Made by a program: the position numbers and the translations under genes
Notes under the pieces: model-generated
Told to the model about the DNA's origin: nothing
The model's input: the letters and a program-made list of their open reading frames with translations, nothing else
Databases searched by the model: none
Assembly: GCA_963829725.1 (NCBI GenBank)
Contig: CAWHJW010000015.1
Location: forward strand, 248,001-312,000
Origin: RYN-230 sp963829725
GTDB taxonomy: Bacteria; Actinomycetota; Actinomycetes; Streptosporangiales; Streptosporangiaceae
Length of the DNA: 64,000 nucleotides
Direction of reading: 5' to 3'
Shown here: positions 33,985 to 43,048 of the stretch, one piece after another
Numbering within the stretch: the first letter of the stretch is position 1
How the letters are laid out: each line of letters opens with the position of its first letter

Positions 33985-35037
33985 ATGGTTGTCCAACGTG
34001 GTGACTTAGAGTGCTGCGTTCGCCGCAGCGGGCCATGGGCCGCCGGGCGGCTGGCCCGCCGGGCGGTGCTGCGGGCCGCGCTGCACTCCCCGCCAGGCCG
34101 GCCGGTTCCTGGGCGCCCCGGCGGCACAGCCCAGGACGGCACAGCCCAGGACGGCACCCCCCCGCTGCCCGTCATGACCGGGACGGTGCTGGACGCCAGC
34201 CCGCAGATCCTGATCCTCTACGACGCCGACGGTGAGCACCGGCTGGTGCTGCCGCCGGCCACCGAGGTCTGGAGGGGCCGCCGGGCCGAGCCCACCGCCC
34301 TGGAGCCGGGCGACAGCGTGCTGGTCCGGCTGCTGCCCGGCCAGCGGAACGTGGCCGACCGGATCTGGGCCAACGCCGGCCGGGTGACCGGGGTGATCGT
34401 CCGCCGGGAAGCCGACGGCGTGCTGGTGGCTGAGGGCCGGACCGGACCGGACCAGGCGGTGCTGATTCCCGGCTGGGCGGCCGGGCGGCTGCAGGTCCGG
34501 TTCCCCCGGCTGGATCCCGGCTACCTGATCGACGTGATCGGCCTGCGCCGCCCCGGCTATCTGGAGGCCCTCCTCCCGGCCACCTCGCAGCCGGCCCACC
34601 GGGCCGGCGACCCGGCGGCCGCGGCCCCGGCCAGCCGGCACCTGGCCACGGGATCCATCAGCGGGTCAGCGACCTGGCATGAGCCGGCCAGCCCGGATGA
34701 TGCGCCCGGCGTCAGGTATCCTGCCCTCGACCCGGGAATCCCCTGCCGCGAGCAGCCGCTAGCCGGGCCGTCGTGCCCGCCGCTGCCGTACCTGTCGGTC
34801 GGCAGCCTGCTGGGCATCCGCAACGAGTGCACCGGGCTGGCGCAGGTGCTGCCGGTATCCGGCTGCGCGCCGGCCGCCCGGCTGCTGCACGACCGGTGCG
34901 TGACCTGCGGCACCTCTCCCCGCGGCCGGGTCGCCGAGCTGCCGATGGCCAGCTTCGTGGCACTCGGCGGCGAACTGGAACGGGGCTGCTTCAACGCGAC
35001 TATCTCGGTGGGTTCGCCGCCGGGTGGAGAGCCGTGA
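33985..35037 (+). CDS. Conserved actinobacterial protein paired with a MauE-type gene
   Basis: 350 residues from ATG 33985 (GGGAGGGG upstream). An N-terminal basic stretch and a repeated GGTAQDGTAQDGT unit are followed by a beta-rich domain (VTGTVLDASPQ is in MTGTVLDASPQILILYDAD), LEPGDSVLVRLLPGQRNVAD and VTGVIVRREADGVLVAEG. The C-terminus is cysteine-bearing: IRNECTGLAQVLPVSGCAPA and HDRCVTCGTSPRGR. Stop overlaps the next start in GTGA, so it is translationally coupled to the MauE gene. The pair is known in actinobacteria but its role is unclear; the cysteines suggest redox or metal binding. Confidence 0.65.
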   Translation: MVVQRGDLECCVRRSGPWAAGRLARRAVLRAALHSPPGRPVPGRPGGTAQDGTAQDGTPPLPVMTGTVLDASPQILILYDADGEHRLVLPPATEVWRGRRAEPTALEPGDSVLVRLLPGQRNVADRIWANAGRVTGVIVRREADGVLVAEGRTGPDQAVLIPGWAAGRLQVRFPRLDPGYLIDVIGLRRPGYLEALLPATSQPAHRAGDPAAAAPASRHLATGSISGSATWHEPASPDDAPGVRYPALDPGIPCREQPLAGPSCPPLPYLSVGSLLGIRNECTGLAQVLPVSGCAPAARLLHDRCVTCGTSPRGRVAELPMASFVALGGELERGCFNATISVGSPPGGEP

Positions 35038-36065
35038 TCACACCGGGCCTGGGCGGCACCGTGCTAGCCGACGTGCGCGACATGCAGCCGCCGTTCATCG
35101 CCGCGCTGCTCATCGCCGGCTCCGCCACCAAGGCCAGCCAGCTGATCCGCACCCGCTTGATCGCGCGGGGGGTTCCGGGGGGCCGCCCCCCCGGGCTAGC
35201 ACTGCGCGGGCCGCTGGCCATGCTGATGTGCGCGGTGGAACTCAGCCTTGCCCTGGCGCTGCTTGTGACGGTGTTCCCCGTGAGCACCCATCCCGGCACG
35301 CCGCTGTTCGCGCCCCGGGCCGCGACCGGGGCGCGGGTCGCCGCGGCCGCGTTCTTCCTGGTGGCCGGTTCGGCCCTGATCGAGCTCCGGGGACGCCGCC
35401 CGGACCTGGGCTGCGGCTGCTTCGGCGACCTGAGCTTCCGGCCACCCGGGCTGCGGTCCATCGCCCGGGCCGCGGCGCTCACCGTGGCCGCGCTGATCTC
35501 GGTGAACACTCCCGCGCTGTACCTGCCGCCGCGCGGGCAGGGCGCGCTGCTCTTCCTCGGCCTGATCGCAGGCGAGGTGGCACTGCTCGTCGCACTCTCC
35601 CCGGAGGTGGGCGAGGCCCTGGTCCGGCTGGGTTACACCGACCCCTGCGAGCTGCGTGCCCTGCCCGCGGCGCGCACCCTGGCCGCACTGCACCGCAGCC
35701 GCCCGTGGCGGCGTTACCACGGCGGGATCACCACCGGGGAGCCGGCCGATGTGTGGCGCGAGCTGTGCTGGCGCTACCTGGCCTTCCCCTACCGGCAGCA
35801 CGGGGGGGATACCGGGCCCGACGCCGACATCGTGTTCGCGGTGGAGGTCAAGCGGCGCCGCCCGGGGGTCCGGGCCGCGGTGGTGCCACGCGTCCCCGGC
35901 ACCGCCGGCGGCGGCCAGCCGAGCGTGGTATCCGGTCCTCTACCGGAATCTAGCCTTAGCGCTAGAGAGCCTGATACGGCCGGAGAGACCGGGAACCGCA
36001 GGGTAGCCCGGCCCGGGGTCACACTGGCTGGGCGCGCAGGAACCGGCCGAAATGCGGCACCGTGA
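35034..36065 (+). CDS. MauE/DoxX family redox-associated membrane protein
   Basis: 343 residues from GTG 35034. Four membrane helices in the first 170 residues: PPFIAALLIAGSATK, LAMLMCAVELSLALALLVTV, ARVAAAAFFLVAGSALIEL, and ALTVAALISVNTPALY, with the conserved CGCFGD cysteine pair in the third loop that MauE-type proteins use for disulfide transfer. A cytoplasmic tail with charged repeats follows (WRRYHGGITTGEPADVWREL and FAVEVKRRRPG). Coupled to the upstream cysteine-rich gene. Its last 47 bp overlap the convergent ATPase gene. Confidence 0.85.
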   Translation: MITPGLGGTVLADVRDMQPPFIAALLIAGSATKASQLIRTRLIARGVPGGRPPGLALRGPLAMLMCAVELSLALALLVTVFPVSTHPGTPLFAPRAATGARVAAAAFFLVAGSALIELRGRRPDLGCGCFGDLSFRPPGLRSIARAAALTVAALISVNTPALYLPPRGQGALLFLGLIAGEVALLVALSPEVGEALVRLGYTDPCELRALPAARTLAALHRSRPWRRYHGGITTGEPADVWRELCWRYLAFPYRQHGGDTGPDADIVFAVEVKRRRPGVRAAVVPRVPGTAGGGQPSVVSGPLPESSLSAREPDTAGETGNRRVARPGVTLAGRAGTGRNAAP

Positions 36066-37200
36066 AGGCGATCAGGCCACGCTCGGAGCTGTAGATCAGC
36101 CCCTTCTTGATCAGGCCGTCCCGGGCCGGTGACACGCTGGACGGCTTGCGGCCCAGTTCCTCGGCGACCTGGGCGGTGGGCACCGGCTCGTCGCCGAGCT
36201 GGGCCATGGCGCGCATGTACTCGCGTTCCGCGGGGGTGGCGCGCTCGTAGCGGCTGCCGAAGAAGCCGACGGCCAGCTCCCCTTCGGCCTCCGGGCTGGC
36301 CACCCGGACATCCTTCGCGGTGACCGGGCTGGCCGCTGCGACATCCCAGGTGACCTTGCCGTACGCCTGGACGAAGTAGGGGTACCCGTCGGCCGCCTCA
36401 TACAGGGCGTCCAGCGCGTCCTGCTCGAAGTCGGCGCCCTCCCGCTGCGCCGGCGCGAGGAGTGCCTGGTCCGCGGCGGCCCGCTCCAGGCGGTCGATCG
36501 AGGAGTACCGGAACAGCCGCTCGGAGTAGCTCTTGCTGGCGGACAGCACCGACGGCAGGTGCGGCAGGCCCGCGCCGACCACGATCAGCGGGCCGCCGGT
36601 CTGGGACAGCTCGTGGGTCGCGGCGCACAGCGCGGAGATATCCGGCGCCGGCACGTCCTGCATCTCGTCGATGAACAGCGCGATCCCGACGCTGAGGTCG
36701 GCGGCCACCGAGGCCGCGTCGGTGAGCAGCTCCATCAGGTCGATCTCCAGGTCACCGGAGTCGGCCCGGCCGCGCACGGCCGGCACGTCGATGCCCAGGT
36801 GCGGGGTGAAACTGCCTTTGGGCGCCTTCGGGTCGCGGGACGCGAACGCCTTGAGCACGCCGAGGAACTGATCGATCCGGTCCGGGGCGCGGTGCCGCGG
36901 GGCCAGCTCGCGGACCGCCATGTGCAGCGCTCCCGCCACCGGCCGGCGGATCGACTGGTCCGGGCGAGCCTCGATCTTCCCGGTGCCCCACAGCCGCTGC
37001 AGCGCCATGGAGCGGAACGAGTTCAGCAGTACGGTCTTGCCCACCCCGCGCAGCCCAGTGAGCACCATGCTGCGTTCCGGCCGGCCCCGCGCGATCCGCT
37101 CCAGCACCACCTCGAACTGGCTCAGCTCACGGTCCCGGCCGGCCAGTTCGGGCGGCCGCTGCCCGGCGCCCGGCGCGTATGGGTTGCGTACAGGGTCCAC
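36019..37200 (-). CDS. AAA ATPase with C-terminal winged helix (ORC/ATPase-2 type)
   Basis: 393 residues. LAGRDRELSQFEVVLERIAR, Walker A VLTGLRGVGKTVLLNSFRSM, Walker B IALFIDEMQDVPAPD, sensor region LIVVGAGLPHLPSVL, and a C-terminal winged helix (AQLGDEPVPTAQVAEELGRK, SVSPARDGLIKKGLIYS). This matches actinobacterial archaeal-ATPase-like (ATPase_2) proteins that act as molecular switches; partner unknown. It is convergent with the MauE gene and followed on the other side by a region of mobile-element scars. Confidence 0.88.
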   Translation of the reverse strand: MDPVRNPYAPGAGQRPPELAGRDRELSQFEVVLERIARGRPERSMVLTGLRGVGKTVLLNSFRSMALQRLWGTGKIEARPDQSIRRPVAGALHMAVRELAPRHRAPDRIDQFLGVLKAFASRDPKAPKGSFTPHLGIDVPAVRGRADSGDLEIDLMELLTDAASVAADLSVGIALFIDEMQDVPAPDISALCAATHELSQTGGPLIVVGAGLPHLPSVLSASKSYSERLFRYSSIDRLERAAADQALLAPAQREGADFEQDALDALYEAADGYPYFVQAYGKVTWDVAAASPVTAKDVRVASPEAEGELAVGFFGSRYERATPAEREYMRAMAQLGDEPVPTAQVAEELGRKPSSVSPARDGLIKKGLIYSSERGLIAFTVPHFGRFLRAQPV

Positions 37201-37421
37201 GGCCTAGCAGCCTATGGCCACCTCTAGCAGGAACCGTAGATTGACGTAGAAAGTCCTGCCGGCGTGTCGCACGACGTCGAGATCCGGGACAAGGTGCTCA
37301 CCGCCCTGGACACCCGAAACTGTTCGCCCACCCAGAAGGTCACGCTGGCTGGCCCCGGCTTCTCCCGCGCCAGGGCCGCCCGGCCGCCTCCGCGCGACCC
37401 GGGCCAGGCCCCCGGCACCTT

Positions 37422-37467
37422 TGTGCGGTGACTTGTGACCCGTATACGGGTCACAAGTCACCGCACA
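37422..37467. repeat. Perfect 46-bp palindrome with no spacer
   Basis: Left half TGTGCGGTGACTTGTGACCC then GTA meets TAC and the exact reverse complement; all 23 base pairs match and the centre is GTATAC. It lies in the 414-bp gap (37201-37614) between the ATPase gene and a small GntR gene, a gap that otherwise holds no supported gene. A zero-spacer palindrome this long can extrude a cruciform or bind a dimeric protein; it is longer than a usual operator or terminator. Confidence 0.9.
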
Positions 37468-37614
37468 GCGCCGCGACTCCCCTGCCACCGCATCACCAGT
37501 CACATCAGCACCGGGATAACCACCCCGGGAAGATCAAACCGCGAGTTGATCATCTGCGGGCTCTTAAGCCGCTGGAGATCAGCAGGTCTGCTTCCGTGTC
37601 GCGATGTGCCCTGA

Positions 37615-37863
37615 TCAGCGGGCGGGATTGACGTAGGGACCCCGGCCCTTCACGGTGACGACGAGCCCTTGATCGCGCAGCGCCGCGATGGCTTTGCAGG
37701 CTGTGCCACGAGCCACGCCAAACTCCTGCTGAAGCTGGGACTCGCTGGGCACCGGCCGGTCTGGCAGCAGTTGCCCCGGCTCGATACGAGCCCGCAGGAT
37801 GTCAGCCAGCTGCACGTAGACAGGCGTGGCACTTTGCGGATCGACCCTCTCCCGCGCAGGCAC
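37615..37863 (-). CDS. Short GntR family regulator
   Basis: 82 residues, just a winged helix: ATPVYVQLADILRARIEPGQ, then SESQLQQEFGVARGTACKAI and LRDQGLVVTVKGRGPYV. Lacks a ligand domain, like the short GntR proteins found in actinomycete plasmids and integrative elements. An ATG at 37863 is used. The neighbours are a perfect palindrome on one side and a degraded small gene on the other. Confidence 0.75.
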   Translation of the reverse strand: MPARERVDPQSATPVYVQLADILRARIEPGQLLPDRPVPSESQLQQEFGVARGTACKAIAALRDQGLVVTVKGRGPYVNPAR

Positions 37864-37959
37864 AACCGACGGCTAACCCGCACATGCTCATGGATCTCCG
37901 TCCCAGTATGGGTAAGAACGGGCATGGACGGGCATGAACAGGTTGGCTATGATGCCACC

Positions 37960-38192
37960 ATGTATCCCCGTCCCCTCACCCCCCAAACCCAGCCCCTGGA
38001 GACCAGGCCTTAGGACCATTCGCGGACTCACTGGCGGAGCTGTGCGGGCAGTTCCCAGCCTTCCGGATCTGGCGCGAGATCATCGCAGACCGCATCCAGT
38101 AGGTCGCCCGCCGCCGCCAGCCAGGCACCTACCACCACACCGTGGTCACCGCAGACCGGCCTGGCTACGCTCCGCACTGTCCACCGGCCTGA
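37960..38192 (+). pseudogene. Degraded small gene next to the short GntR gene
   Basis: From ATG 37960 the frame gives MYPRPLTPQTQPLETRP and stops; a neighbouring frame carries LAELCGQFPAFRIWREIIAD then a TAG at 38100, and after that VARRRQPGTYHHTVVTADRP. Together these resemble the small WRIWR-motif proteins that are commonly encoded beside GntR regulators in Streptomyces elements. One frameshift and one in-frame stop make it a pseudogene. The 177 bp that follow show nothing. Confidence 0.4.
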
Positions 38193-38369
38193 CCCGGCCG
38201 GCCGCCGCCCCGGACCATCCGGCAGTCGGCCATGACAGGCGCACTACGCGCCTCGTAGACAACGGTCATTGATGGCCGCCGACTCCAGAAGTCACCCCGG
38301 CGGCCGGCTGGCCTGCCCGCTCCGCAGGCCAGCCCCGGCCCCTCCGGCCCCCTCCCGGTCACCGTGCGG

Positions 38370-39500
38370 TCAGTGCAGCAGGCGCAGCGTGTTCACCGCG
38401 TCGTCCACGTAGTACAGGCCCGCTCCGTGCGGCGCCACCGCCAGGCCGAACAGTGCGCCCGCGCCCGCCGGGCTCCCGGACTTGTCGAGGAACCGGGTAG
38501 CGATCTGGGCCCCGCCCGGGGTCGTCTCCACGACCTTCCCGTTGCCCCCGTTGACCGTCAGCACGTGCCCGTTCGGCGCGACAGTCAGGCCCAGCGGCGT
38601 GCTGAGCGCCCCGCCCGCGGTGACGACCAGGCCCGTCCCGGCACTATTACTGCGGAACGGCGCGTGCCGGATGGCGGTGATCCGGTTCGGGATACTGTCC
38701 GCGACGTACAGGGTGCCGTTGGCGCCCAGGCCCACCCCGGTCGGGCCGACCACCAGGGCCGCCGGGTCGGTCCGCTCGGCGAAGCCGGACCCGATGGTGG
38801 TGACGCTGCGCACGGCGGGCGCCTGCTGCCCGTTCAGCGCCAGGGTGATCCGCAGCACGGTACCCCGGTGGACCGTCTTGCCCTTAGCCGCAACGGTTCC
38901 GTTGAGCACGTTGGTGACGAACAGCTCGGCGGTGTGCCCGAAGCTGAGCGAAGTCATGTCCCACGGGCCGTTGATGCCGTCACCGGCCAGGGTCTCCCGC
39001 ACCTTGCCCTGGTTGTCCAGCACCAGCAAGCAGCCCGCCCGGGCCGTGGGCGACATCCCGTTGGTGGTGGGCAGGCTGCCGACCACGACCCAGCCGCCGG
39101 GCAGGATGGAGAGTGCCGTGGTGAGGCCGATGCCGCCCGGGCACGAGCCGGGCAGGCCCTTGGCGCTGATCCGGGCGAACGTGGTCACCGTCCCGCCGGG
39201 CGACACCTGGACGATGGTGGTCCCGGTGCCCTGCAGGTTCTTCTTGTTGTTGAAGTTGCTGATCAGCACGTTCCCGCGCTGCAGTGCCCCGGCGCTGTGC
39301 CGGACCACGGCGACCCCGTACGGGTTGACGTCGCCGTTCCCCGGCACGGTCGAGGCGACCGTTGAGATCTTGTGGAACCGGCCGATGAACGACCCTGGCG
39401 CTTGCGCCTGCGCCCCTGCGGCAGGCGCCAGCGCGAACGCGGTCGCCGCGGCCACGGCGACCGAGGCGGCCCCCGCGGCGGCACGGTTAATGACGGACAT
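38370..39500 (-). CDS. Secreted NHL/beta-propeller protein
   Basis: 376 residues with a cleavable signal peptide (AVAAATAFALAPAAGAQAQA). The mature protein is built of repeated blade-like segments (VNPYGVAVVRHSAGALQRGN, NGPWDMTSLSFGHTAELFVT, GPTGVGLGANGTLYVADSIP, LSTPLGLTVAPNGHVLTVNG), typical of NHL or SMP-30-like propellers with unknown ligand. Extracellular, possibly cell-wall associated. Starts at ATG 39500; no operon partner. The 185 bp upstream show no gene. Confidence 0.8.
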   Translation of the reverse strand: MSVINRAAAGAASVAVAAATAFALAPAAGAQAQAPGSFIGRFHKISTVASTVPGNGDVNPYGVAVVRHSAGALQRGNVLISNFNNKKNLQGTGTTIVQVSPGGTVTTFARISAKGLPGSCPGGIGLTTALSILPGGWVVVGSLPTTNGMSPTARAGCLLVLDNQGKVRETLAGDGINGPWDMTSLSFGHTAELFVTNVLNGTVAAKGKTVHRGTVLRITLALNGQQAPAVRSVTTIGSGFAERTDPAALVVGPTGVGLGANGTLYVADSIPNRITAIRHAPFRSNSAGTGLVVTAGGALSTPLGLTVAPNGHVLTVNGGNGKVVETTPGGAQIATRFLDKSGSPAGAGALFGLAVAPHGAGLYYVDDAVNTLRLLH

Positions 39501-39685
39501 GTCCCGTTCCCCTTTCCCTGAATGCCATGAAGTCCCTCGCTGGGCGGCATGGTGCGGCCGGAGCGGGCCGGAATGTGCAGCGAACGCCCCGCTCCGCGTG
39601 CCGCACCCCTAATCACGGCCCGGCGCGGGGGAGGGTTCAGCCGGACAGGCGAACCTGGCGGCCGGGTTACTCCCATTCCAGGCGG

Positions 39686-40036
39686 CTGGGCGTGACCATC
39701 TCCACGACGCTGATCAGCTACCTGCTCATCTACCCGGCGCTGTGGAAGCTGCGCCGCAGCCACCCGGCCACACCGCGCCCGGTCCGGATGCCGGCCCACC
39801 GGGTCCTCACGGTGGCCCTCATGGTGCTGGTCGCCGTGGCGACTGTGCAGCTCATCGCGCCGGGGCTGGGCAGTTCCTGGTTCGGCAGCGACTTCATCCC
39901 CTCGGGGTGGACGTACGCCCAGCGGTTCAGCTACCTGTGGACCAAACTGATCCCGGGTGCTGGTCTTCGCCGGGATCGGGGTGCTGTTCTGGTGGCTGGG
40001 GCGCCGGACCCGGGCCGAGGCACCGAGGAGCCGTAG
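39686..40036 (+). pseudogene. 3' remnant of an amino-acid permease gene
   Basis: Reads GVTISTTLISYLLIYPALWK, RRSHPATPRPVRMPAHRVLT, two membrane helices and SGWTYAQRFSYLWTKLIPG, which is the C-terminal region of APC-family amino-acid permeases. The continuation VFAGIGVLFWWLGRRT lies in the next frame because of an extra G at about 39955. The other ten helices are missing, so it is a truncated and frameshifted fragment. Confidence 0.65.
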
Positions 40037-40046
40037 GAGGCGCCGG

Positions 40047-42254
40047 TCAGCCCGTAGGCGTGGCCGAGGGGGTGATGGTGCTCGGCGCCGGGCTCGCCGG
40101 GCTGGGCGTCACCGTGGGGGTCGGCGTCACGGTGATGCTGGGTGACGGTGCGGGGCTCGGCGACGTGGGTGTGGGGGTGGGCGTGGGCGTGGGCGACGTG
40201 GTCGTGGCGGACGGCGTCGGGCTGGGGCTGGCGGACGTGGTGGCCTGAGCCGGGCCGACCAGGTCGGGCGACTGCACGGGATGGTGGCTGGGCGCGAGCA
40301 TGAGCACGAGCGCCGCAGCCACCACGCACGCCACGGCGATAGCCCCGCCGGTGGCCGCCCCGGCGGCGAACGCCCGGCGGTCCCGCCGGGCCTCGGTGCG
40401 GCGCCGCTCGCGCAGCCATTCGGGCAGCGCCGCCCGCTGCGCGGCCCAGCTGTTGACTGGCGCGGCGGCGAAGCCGAGAGTCGGGAAGACCAGCAGCCCG
40501 GCCAGCAGCGGACCGCTCAGCTGATACCACCGGGTGAGCGCGGCCGCGATACCCGCGGCCCCGAGCAGCGCCAGGCTGATCTCGGCCCAGTTGGCCCGCA
40601 GCGCCTCCCACCATCTGGCCTGCTCGCTGGTTTTCGGGGTGCGCAGGAACGCCGCCCTGCGGGCGAACAGGCCCAGCAGGGAAGCCCGCGCCACCACCAG
40701 CGAGGTGGATTGCCAGATGAAGAACGCGCCGAGCGCGTCGCGCCAGGACGCGCCGGTGCCCTGGCGCAGCAGCACCACCGCCCGGACCAGGCCCAGGATC
40801 ACCAGCACCGGGATGGTGGCCAGCAGGAACGTGGTCAGCTTGCGGAACAGCTCGCCGCCGCCGAGGGCCAGGTTGGCCGCGCCGGCCAGCAGGAAGACGA
40901 AGAACACCAGGCCGAGCAGGTCGCCGTACCACTGCACCCCGCCGGCCAGGTAGGACCAGCGCTGCGCGGCGGTCAGGTGGTTGCGGCTGGTCTGGCGCCC
41001 GGGCAGCAGCGACCGCCAGTGCATCCGCAGGATCTGGATGCCGCCGAAGCACCACCGGTAGCGCTGGCCCTTGAGCGCTTCGAAGGTCAGCGGCATGATG
41101 CCGCGGCCGTAGGTGTGGTCCACGGCCAGCCCGTGCCAGCCGGCCCGGAGCAGCCGGAGCGAGATCTCGGCGTCCTCGGTGATGCACCACTCGTCCCAGC
41201 CGCCCAGCTCATCCAGCGCGACCCGGCGGATCAGCCCCATCGTGCCGGCGAAGATCGCGCCGTCGTGCTCGTTGCGGGCAGGCTGCGAAACGGCGAAGAA
41301 GTACTTATAGGAGTAGTACAGCCGCCGGTAGTAGCGGGCCTGCTGCCAGCCGCGATAGTCCTGGGGCGCCTGCACGAACCCGATCCACGGGTCGGTGAAA
41401 GCTGACGCGCAGTGCCGCAGGAACCCCGGCTCGATCTGGTAGTCGGAGTCCACCACGCCGATGAGTTCGGCCTTCGGGTCGGTCAGCTGGCGGAGCGCGT
41501 AGTTCAGTGCCCCGGACTTGTAGCCGGGCCAGTCGGTCAGGTGGGCGAACTTCACCCCGTGCCGCCCGCACCACTCCTGCACCGGCCGCCACAGCTTCTC
41601 GTCGTCGGTGTTGTCGTCGATGAGGATGACCTCATAGCGGGGGTAGTCCAGCCGCTGCAGCGCGCGCAGCGTGTCGATGACCATGCCGGCCGGCTCGTTG
41701 TGCGCGGGCACGTGCAGGCTGACCATCGGCAGGTCCCGCTCCGCCGCGGGCAGCACCAGCCCGGGGACGATCCGGCGGCGCCAGCGCTCGGTGCCCAGCG
41801 CGTCGCAGATCTCCCACAGGTACGCGCAGGACAGCAGCGCCGCCACCACCTCGAACAGCCACAGCAGCATGCCGCCGGCGGTGCTCGCCGTGCCCAGGTG
41901 ACTGGTGAGGGTCCAGTCCAGCGCGAACGCCAGGTAGGTGACGAACAGCAGCACGCTGGTGGCCCAGCACAGGTGGGCCCGGGCCGTCCAGCGCCGGGTC
42001 ACGGGCAGCCAGACGGCGCTGCCCACGGCCAGGCCAATGGCCCCGGCCACCAGGCGCGGGCGGGACACCCCGAGCAGCCAGAGGGCGCCCCCCACCGCCG
42101 CTGCCAGCAGGATGGTGCCGCCGACGGCCAGCAGGAGCCGGCGGATCTCCGGCCACGCCCCGGTGGTGCGGGACCGGGGCCGGGTGGGCAGGAACAGCAG
42201 GGCCGAGCCGATCGGCGCGGCCAGGATCGCTGCCAGCAGGAGTGCGGCCAGCAT
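40047..42254 (-). CDS. Cellulose-synthase-like family 2 glycosyltransferase
   Basis: 735 residues from ATG 42254. Four N-terminal helices, then a processive GT2 domain: VSLHVPAHNEPAGMVIDTLR, VILIDDNTDDEKLW, LIGVVDSDYQIEPGF (DxD), ITEDAEISLRLLRAGWHGL (TED) and GQRYRWCFGGIQIL (QxxRW), the full set of a beta-glycan synthase. Three or more C-terminal helices and an external Thr/Pro/Ser tail with TPTPTPTPT runs follow. Predicted to polymerise and export a beta-glucan from UDP-sugar. The GH12 glucanase gene lies 8 bp upstream on the same strand, forming one operon. Confidence 0.93.
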   Translation of the reverse strand: MLAALLLAAILAAPIGSALLFLPTRPRSRTTGAWPEIRRLLLAVGGTILLAAAVGGALWLLGVSRPRLVAGAIGLAVGSAVWLPVTRRWTARAHLCWATSVLLFVTYLAFALDWTLTSHLGTASTAGGMLLWLFEVVAALLSCAYLWEICDALGTERWRRRIVPGLVLPAAERDLPMVSLHVPAHNEPAGMVIDTLRALQRLDYPRYEVILIDDNTDDEKLWRPVQEWCGRHGVKFAHLTDWPGYKSGALNYALRQLTDPKAELIGVVDSDYQIEPGFLRHCASAFTDPWIGFVQAPQDYRGWQQARYYRRLYYSYKYFFAVSQPARNEHDGAIFAGTMGLIRRVALDELGGWDEWCITEDAEISLRLLRAGWHGLAVDHTYGRGIMPLTFEALKGQRYRWCFGGIQILRMHWRSLLPGRQTSRNHLTAAQRWSYLAGGVQWYGDLLGLVFFVFLLAGAANLALGGGELFRKLTTFLLATIPVLVILGLVRAVVLLRQGTGASWRDALGAFFIWQSTSLVVARASLLGLFARRAAFLRTPKTSEQARWWEALRANWAEISLALLGAAGIAAALTRWYQLSGPLLAGLLVFPTLGFAAAPVNSWAAQRAALPEWLRERRRTEARRDRRAFAAGAATGGAIAVACVVAAALVLMLAPSHHPVQSPDLVGPAQATTSASPSPTPSATTTSPTPTPTPTPTSPSPAPSPSITVTPTPTVTPSPASPAPSTITPSATPTG

Positions 42255-42262
42255 CGCTGCCC

Positions 42263-43048
42263 CTATCCGCCCGCGGCCACGTGGACCGCGAACATGGTGG
42301 TCGCCAGGCCTGCGCCGCCCTGCCACACTTCGAAGCCGGCCTCGACGCTGATCAGGTACCAGGAGGTGCGGATGGCGCCGCGGCGCACCGCGTCGGCCAC
42401 CAGCGGCTGCAAGTCCAGGTGAACCGAGGTCGCGGGGGTGGTCAGCACGTAGGTGATGGCGTTCCACGTGGCCCGGCGGATCTGCCACACGTCGTAGCGG
42501 ATTCCGCCGATGACCACGCCACTGGCCACCACGGCGCCGACCGGGTGGTTGGGGCCGTGCAGGGCGAGCCAGATCATCAGTTCGGCCCCGTCCGGCTGGC
42601 CGCTGCTGGCCGGGGCCTGGTTGAACCAGACGTCGTAAGCCGCGTTGTAGATGCTGCTGCCGCCGGGCTGGGTGGTCCTCCAGTTCGTGGTCACGGTGCC
42701 CGCACGGAGGCTGGACACCTGGATCGGGAAGCCGCTACCAGATGTGCAGGCACCCCAGTGGCAGCCCTTGTAGATGAACGGGTAGCCGCCCGGCGCGCCG
42801 TCGGTGGAGTTGGCGATCGAGGAGTGCGCCACCCTGAAGCCGGCGTTGCCGTCGGTGGTGATGCATTCAGCGGCGCGGGAGCCCCACTCGTTGTTCTCGA
42901 TCCGGTAAGCGCCCCCGCTGACCGGCAGGACCTGAGTGTGGCACAGCGTCGTGGTGGTCGTGGTGGTCACCCCGGAGGAGCACGCGGCCGTCAGGATCCC
43001 GAGCACCAGCACGGCCGTGAGGGCACGGGCACACCTGCGCGGGGGCAT
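42263..43048 (-). CDS. GH12 endo-beta-glucanase lipoprotein
   Basis: 261 residues. Signal peptide with lipobox LTAAC, then a GH12 jelly-roll: YRIENNEWGSRAAECI, GGYPFIYKGCHWGACT, YNAAYDVWFNQAPASSG, nucleophile region DGAELMIWLALHGPN (Glu) and acid/base region VEAGFEVWQGGAGL (Glu in GFEVW). Cleaves beta-1,4-glucan such as cellulose or xyloglucan. Placed directly before the cellulose-synthase-like gene, it probably trims the polymer during export, a role that BcsZ (GH8) plays in other bacteria. Confidence 0.9.
   Translation of the reverse strand: MPPRRCARALTAVLVLGILTAACSSGVTTTTTTTLCHTQVLPVSGGAYRIENNEWGSRAAECITTDGNAGFRVAHSSIANSTDGAPGGYPFIYKGCHWGACTSGSGFPIQVSSLRAGTVTTNWRTTQPGGSSIYNAAYDVWFNQAPASSGQPDGAELMIWLALHGPNHPVGAVVASGVVIGGIRYDVWQIRRATWNAITYVLTTPATSVHLDLQPLVADAVRRGAIRTSWYLISVEAGFEVWQGGAGLATTMFAVHVAAGG

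Noticed and set aside
37204..37503. Small frames around the 46-bp palindrome (minus 37204-37503 and a 55-codon plus frame 37264-37431)
   Set aside because: No motifs; the plus frame (SHDVEIRDKVLTALDTR) is protein-like but has no start signal and ends inside the palindrome.
40281..41405. 374-residue plus-strand frame inside the cellulose-synthase-like gene
   Set aside because: Gln/Arg/Gly-rich antisense shadow of the GT2 gene.
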